Shown here: positions 4,880 to 6,277 of the stretch, piece by piece
How the letters are laid out: the number at the start of each line of letters is the position of its first letter
Position numbering within the stretch: position 1 is the first letter of the stretch
Assembly (NCBI GenBank): GCA_964530165.1
Contig: CAZGYE010000320.1
Coordinates: 1 to 6,277 of the forward strand
Origin: CAZGYE01 sp964530165
GTDB taxonomy: Bacteria > Planctomycetota > Planctomycetia > Planctomycetales > Planctomycetaceae
DNA length: 6,277 bases
Reading direction: 5' to 3'
Translations under genes and position numbers: made by a program
The notes under the pieces: model-generated
Seen by the model: the letters and a program-made list of their open reading frames with translations, nothing else
What the model was told of the DNA's origin: nothing
Databases searched by the model: none

Positions 4880-6277
4880 TCAGATGATCCCGTGCAGCGG
4901 ACCGCCGGGTGCGGCGAGTTGGTCGACGCGTTTCGAGACTTCTGGGTCTTCGATCAGCGGCGGAGCGTGGCGGGGTTTCGTGCGGGCGTCGATGATGAGT
5001 GCGCCTTTTGCGCCCCAGTGTTTTTGGCGGGTGAACGACTCGATGCCGTACACGTCGGCGGCCGGATCGGAGCGGGTGAACGTGACCCACAGGAAGTTGT
5101 CGAGCGTGCGTGCCGTGAACTCGCTGTCGTTGACCGCCACGATCAGGGGGAAGCGGTTGATTGCGTGCGAGGCGTCGCAGGCGCGGCAGAAGTTTTCGAT
5201 GGCCGGGTCGGTCCCGTCACCGCCGGGCGAGAACGCCGGCGCCTGAATGGCCAGCACTCCGGGCATGCAGACGCGCGGGTCGTGGAATCCGGCGGGAAGG
5301 TTCATTGGCCCGTTCGTCTCGGTCGGCAGCTCGCGGCGCGGCGGACCGGCGGCGGCGATCACCAGCTTCGAGCCGGCGTTCAGTCCGCTGCCGGAGTAGT
5401 CCAGCGTGTCGATCGTCGTGCGGGTCTGGAAGTGTAGGTCCCGCTGCCAGTCGACCCGGCGGAGCAGATGCGCGAAGAAGTCGGGAACGTTTTCGACGTC
5501 CAGTTCCGGGTTGTCTTCTTTCGCGACAATCAACAGATATTTCGTCAGCGACAACTGTCCCTGACCGAGAATGCCGTTTGCGCAGGTTAGGATCTCTTGC
5601 GGTTCGCGCTCACTGGCAAAAGGGACGTAGCGTTCGCTGCCGATGGCCAGCAACAGTGGATGCACGCCGGCCGCGTCGACCGCGTGGACCGCATGCACGC
5701 CGGGGACCACCGCCGAAATGACCGGCCCGGCGATCTCGTGAACGAATTGCCCGAACGACATATCTTCCTGCGGCGGACGGCCGACCGTGGTAAACGGCCA
5801 GACGGCTCCGTCGCGGTGAGTGACGCGTTCGACCCTCAGCACCGGAAAATCATGCCGGGTACTGTAGTACCCCAGGTGATCACCGAACGGTCCTTCGGGG
5901 AGAAGGTGTTCGGGATCGACGGCGCCTGTGATGCAGAAGTCGGCCTCGGCGTAGATCGGCAGTTGTTCGAGACGGTGAATCATGCCGATCCGGCGGCGAC
6001 CCAACGCGCCGGCAAACATCAGTTCCGGCATATTTTCGGGCAGCGGCATGACCGCGGCGAAAATCATCGCCGGTGAACCGCCGACGAAAACGTTCACCCG
6101 CAGCGGTTCGCCCCGACGAATGGCGGCCGCGTGGTGAATGCCGATGCCGCGGTGAATCTGATAATGCAATCCAACCTGTTGGCCCGGTCGGTAACGCCCG
6201 CCGGAGAGCTGCACACGGTACATGCCCAGATTCGAATGCTGCCAGCCAGGCCGATCGGGAGACTCGGTGTAAACCTC
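4880..6277 (-). CDS. ubiD: UbiD-family prenylated-FMN decarboxylase, 5' end beyond window
   Basis: The frame enters from the window edge and ends at TGA (4880-4882), giving 465 residues. The family usually has about 480-600, so the N-terminus is outside the window; an ATG inside NLGMYR at 6223 is internal. UbiD enzymes reversibly decarboxylate aromatic or unsaturated acids in the cytosol using prFMN made by UbiX. Signature parts in order: NLGMYR (16-21; Asn is a metal ligand and Arg catalytic in the family), LHYQIH (37-42; a His should bind metal), MPELMFAGALG with Glu85 as third metal ligand, and EGPFGDHLGYY with catalytic Glu128 and Asp133. The C-terminal half holds SLTKYLLIV (243-251), TLDYSGSGLNAGSK (291-304), and the ending TFTRSDPAAD ... 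HWGAKGALIIDAR. The SLTK and DTLDY blocks recall the SCO4490-type menaquinone decarboxylase of the futalosine route (MqnL), so quinone synthesis is the likeliest role. No ubiX or mqn gene is in view. Confidence 0.9.
   Translation of the reverse strand, partial: EVYTESPDRPGWQHSNLGMYRVQLSGGRYRPGQQVGLHYQIHRGIGIHHAAAIRRGEPLRVNVFVGGSPAMIFAAVMPLPENMPELMFAGALGRRRIGMIHRLEQLPIYAEADFCITGAVDPEHLLPEGPFGDHLGYYSTRHDFPVLRVERVTHRDGAVWPFTTVGRPPQEDMSFGQFVHEIAGPVISAVVPGVHAVHAVDAAGVHPLLLAIGSERYVPFASEREPQEILTCANGILGQGQLSLTKYLLIVAKEDNPELDVENVPDFFAHLLRRVDWQRDLHFQTRTTIDTLDYSGSGLNAGSKLVIAAAGPPRRELPTETNGPMNLPAGFHDPRVCMPGVLAIQAPAFSPGGDGTDPAIENFCRACDASHAINRFPLIVAVNDSEFTARTLDNFLWVTFTRSDPAADVYGIESFTRQKHWGAKGALIIDARTKPRHAPPLIEDPEVSKRVDQLAAPGGPLHGII

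Noticed and set aside
4799..5437. Plus-strand open frame of 212 codons
   Set aside because: It is antisense to the UbiD gene, and its composition simply mirrors that gene's G/C-rich third positions.
2816..6277. UbiD and fucosidase genes as a single operon
   Set aside because: The 315-base gap holds a possible promoter, a hairpin followed by TTTT and repeats, and the gene functions do not obviously connect.

Overview
The window comes from a bacterial chromosome that looks planctomycete-like. The grounds are a secreted fucosidase with a discoidin domain, a large secreted barrel-plus-propeller protein, two kinds of GTAG-headed REP hairpin pairs, and a decayed Y1-type transposase start. This assignment rests on gene style and repeat type, not on a marker gene. 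All three real protein genes lie on the minus strand, so transcription runs from high to low coordinates. The many open frames on the plus strand and in the other minus frames are shadows of these genes.

Layout, in the direction of transcription. (1) 6277-4880: a UbiD-family prenylated-FMN decarboxylase whose N-terminus lies beyond the window edge. Its middle motifs resemble the menaquinone (futalosine-route) decarboxylase subgroup. (2) 4879-4565: a gene-free gap with a short GACGGGTG tandem repeat, a possible promoter and a REPIN-like pair of inverted hairpins. (3) 4564-2816: a complete exported GH29 alpha-L-fucosidase (582 aa) with a C-terminal F5/8 type C domain and its own Shine-Dalgarno site. 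(4) 2815-2345: a 471-base repeat-rich gap. It holds a second REPIN of a different sequence family (2720-2795), a possible C-terminal gene fragment (2578-2697), and a small element bounded by 25-base inverted repeats (2396-2577). Inside that element is the frameshifted, truncated N-terminus of a REP-associated tyrosine transposase. (5) 2344-1: the start and first 781 residues of a secreted protein, open to the window edge, with a TIM-barrel-like half and a C-terminal beta-propeller half. This is the largest coding region in the window. It has no stop inside the window, so only wrong-frame open frames are bounded there.

The two exported proteins could both act on extracellular or periplasmic polysaccharide, with the fucosidase trimming fucose. 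The shared job is inference, because the gaps of 315 and 471 bases do not suggest a tight operon. The UbiD gene is probably an unrelated housekeeping neighbour. The most noteworthy non-coding structure is that the fucosidase gene is bracketed closely on both sides by REPINs of two distinct families, next to a dead relative of the transposase class that normally mobilises such elements.
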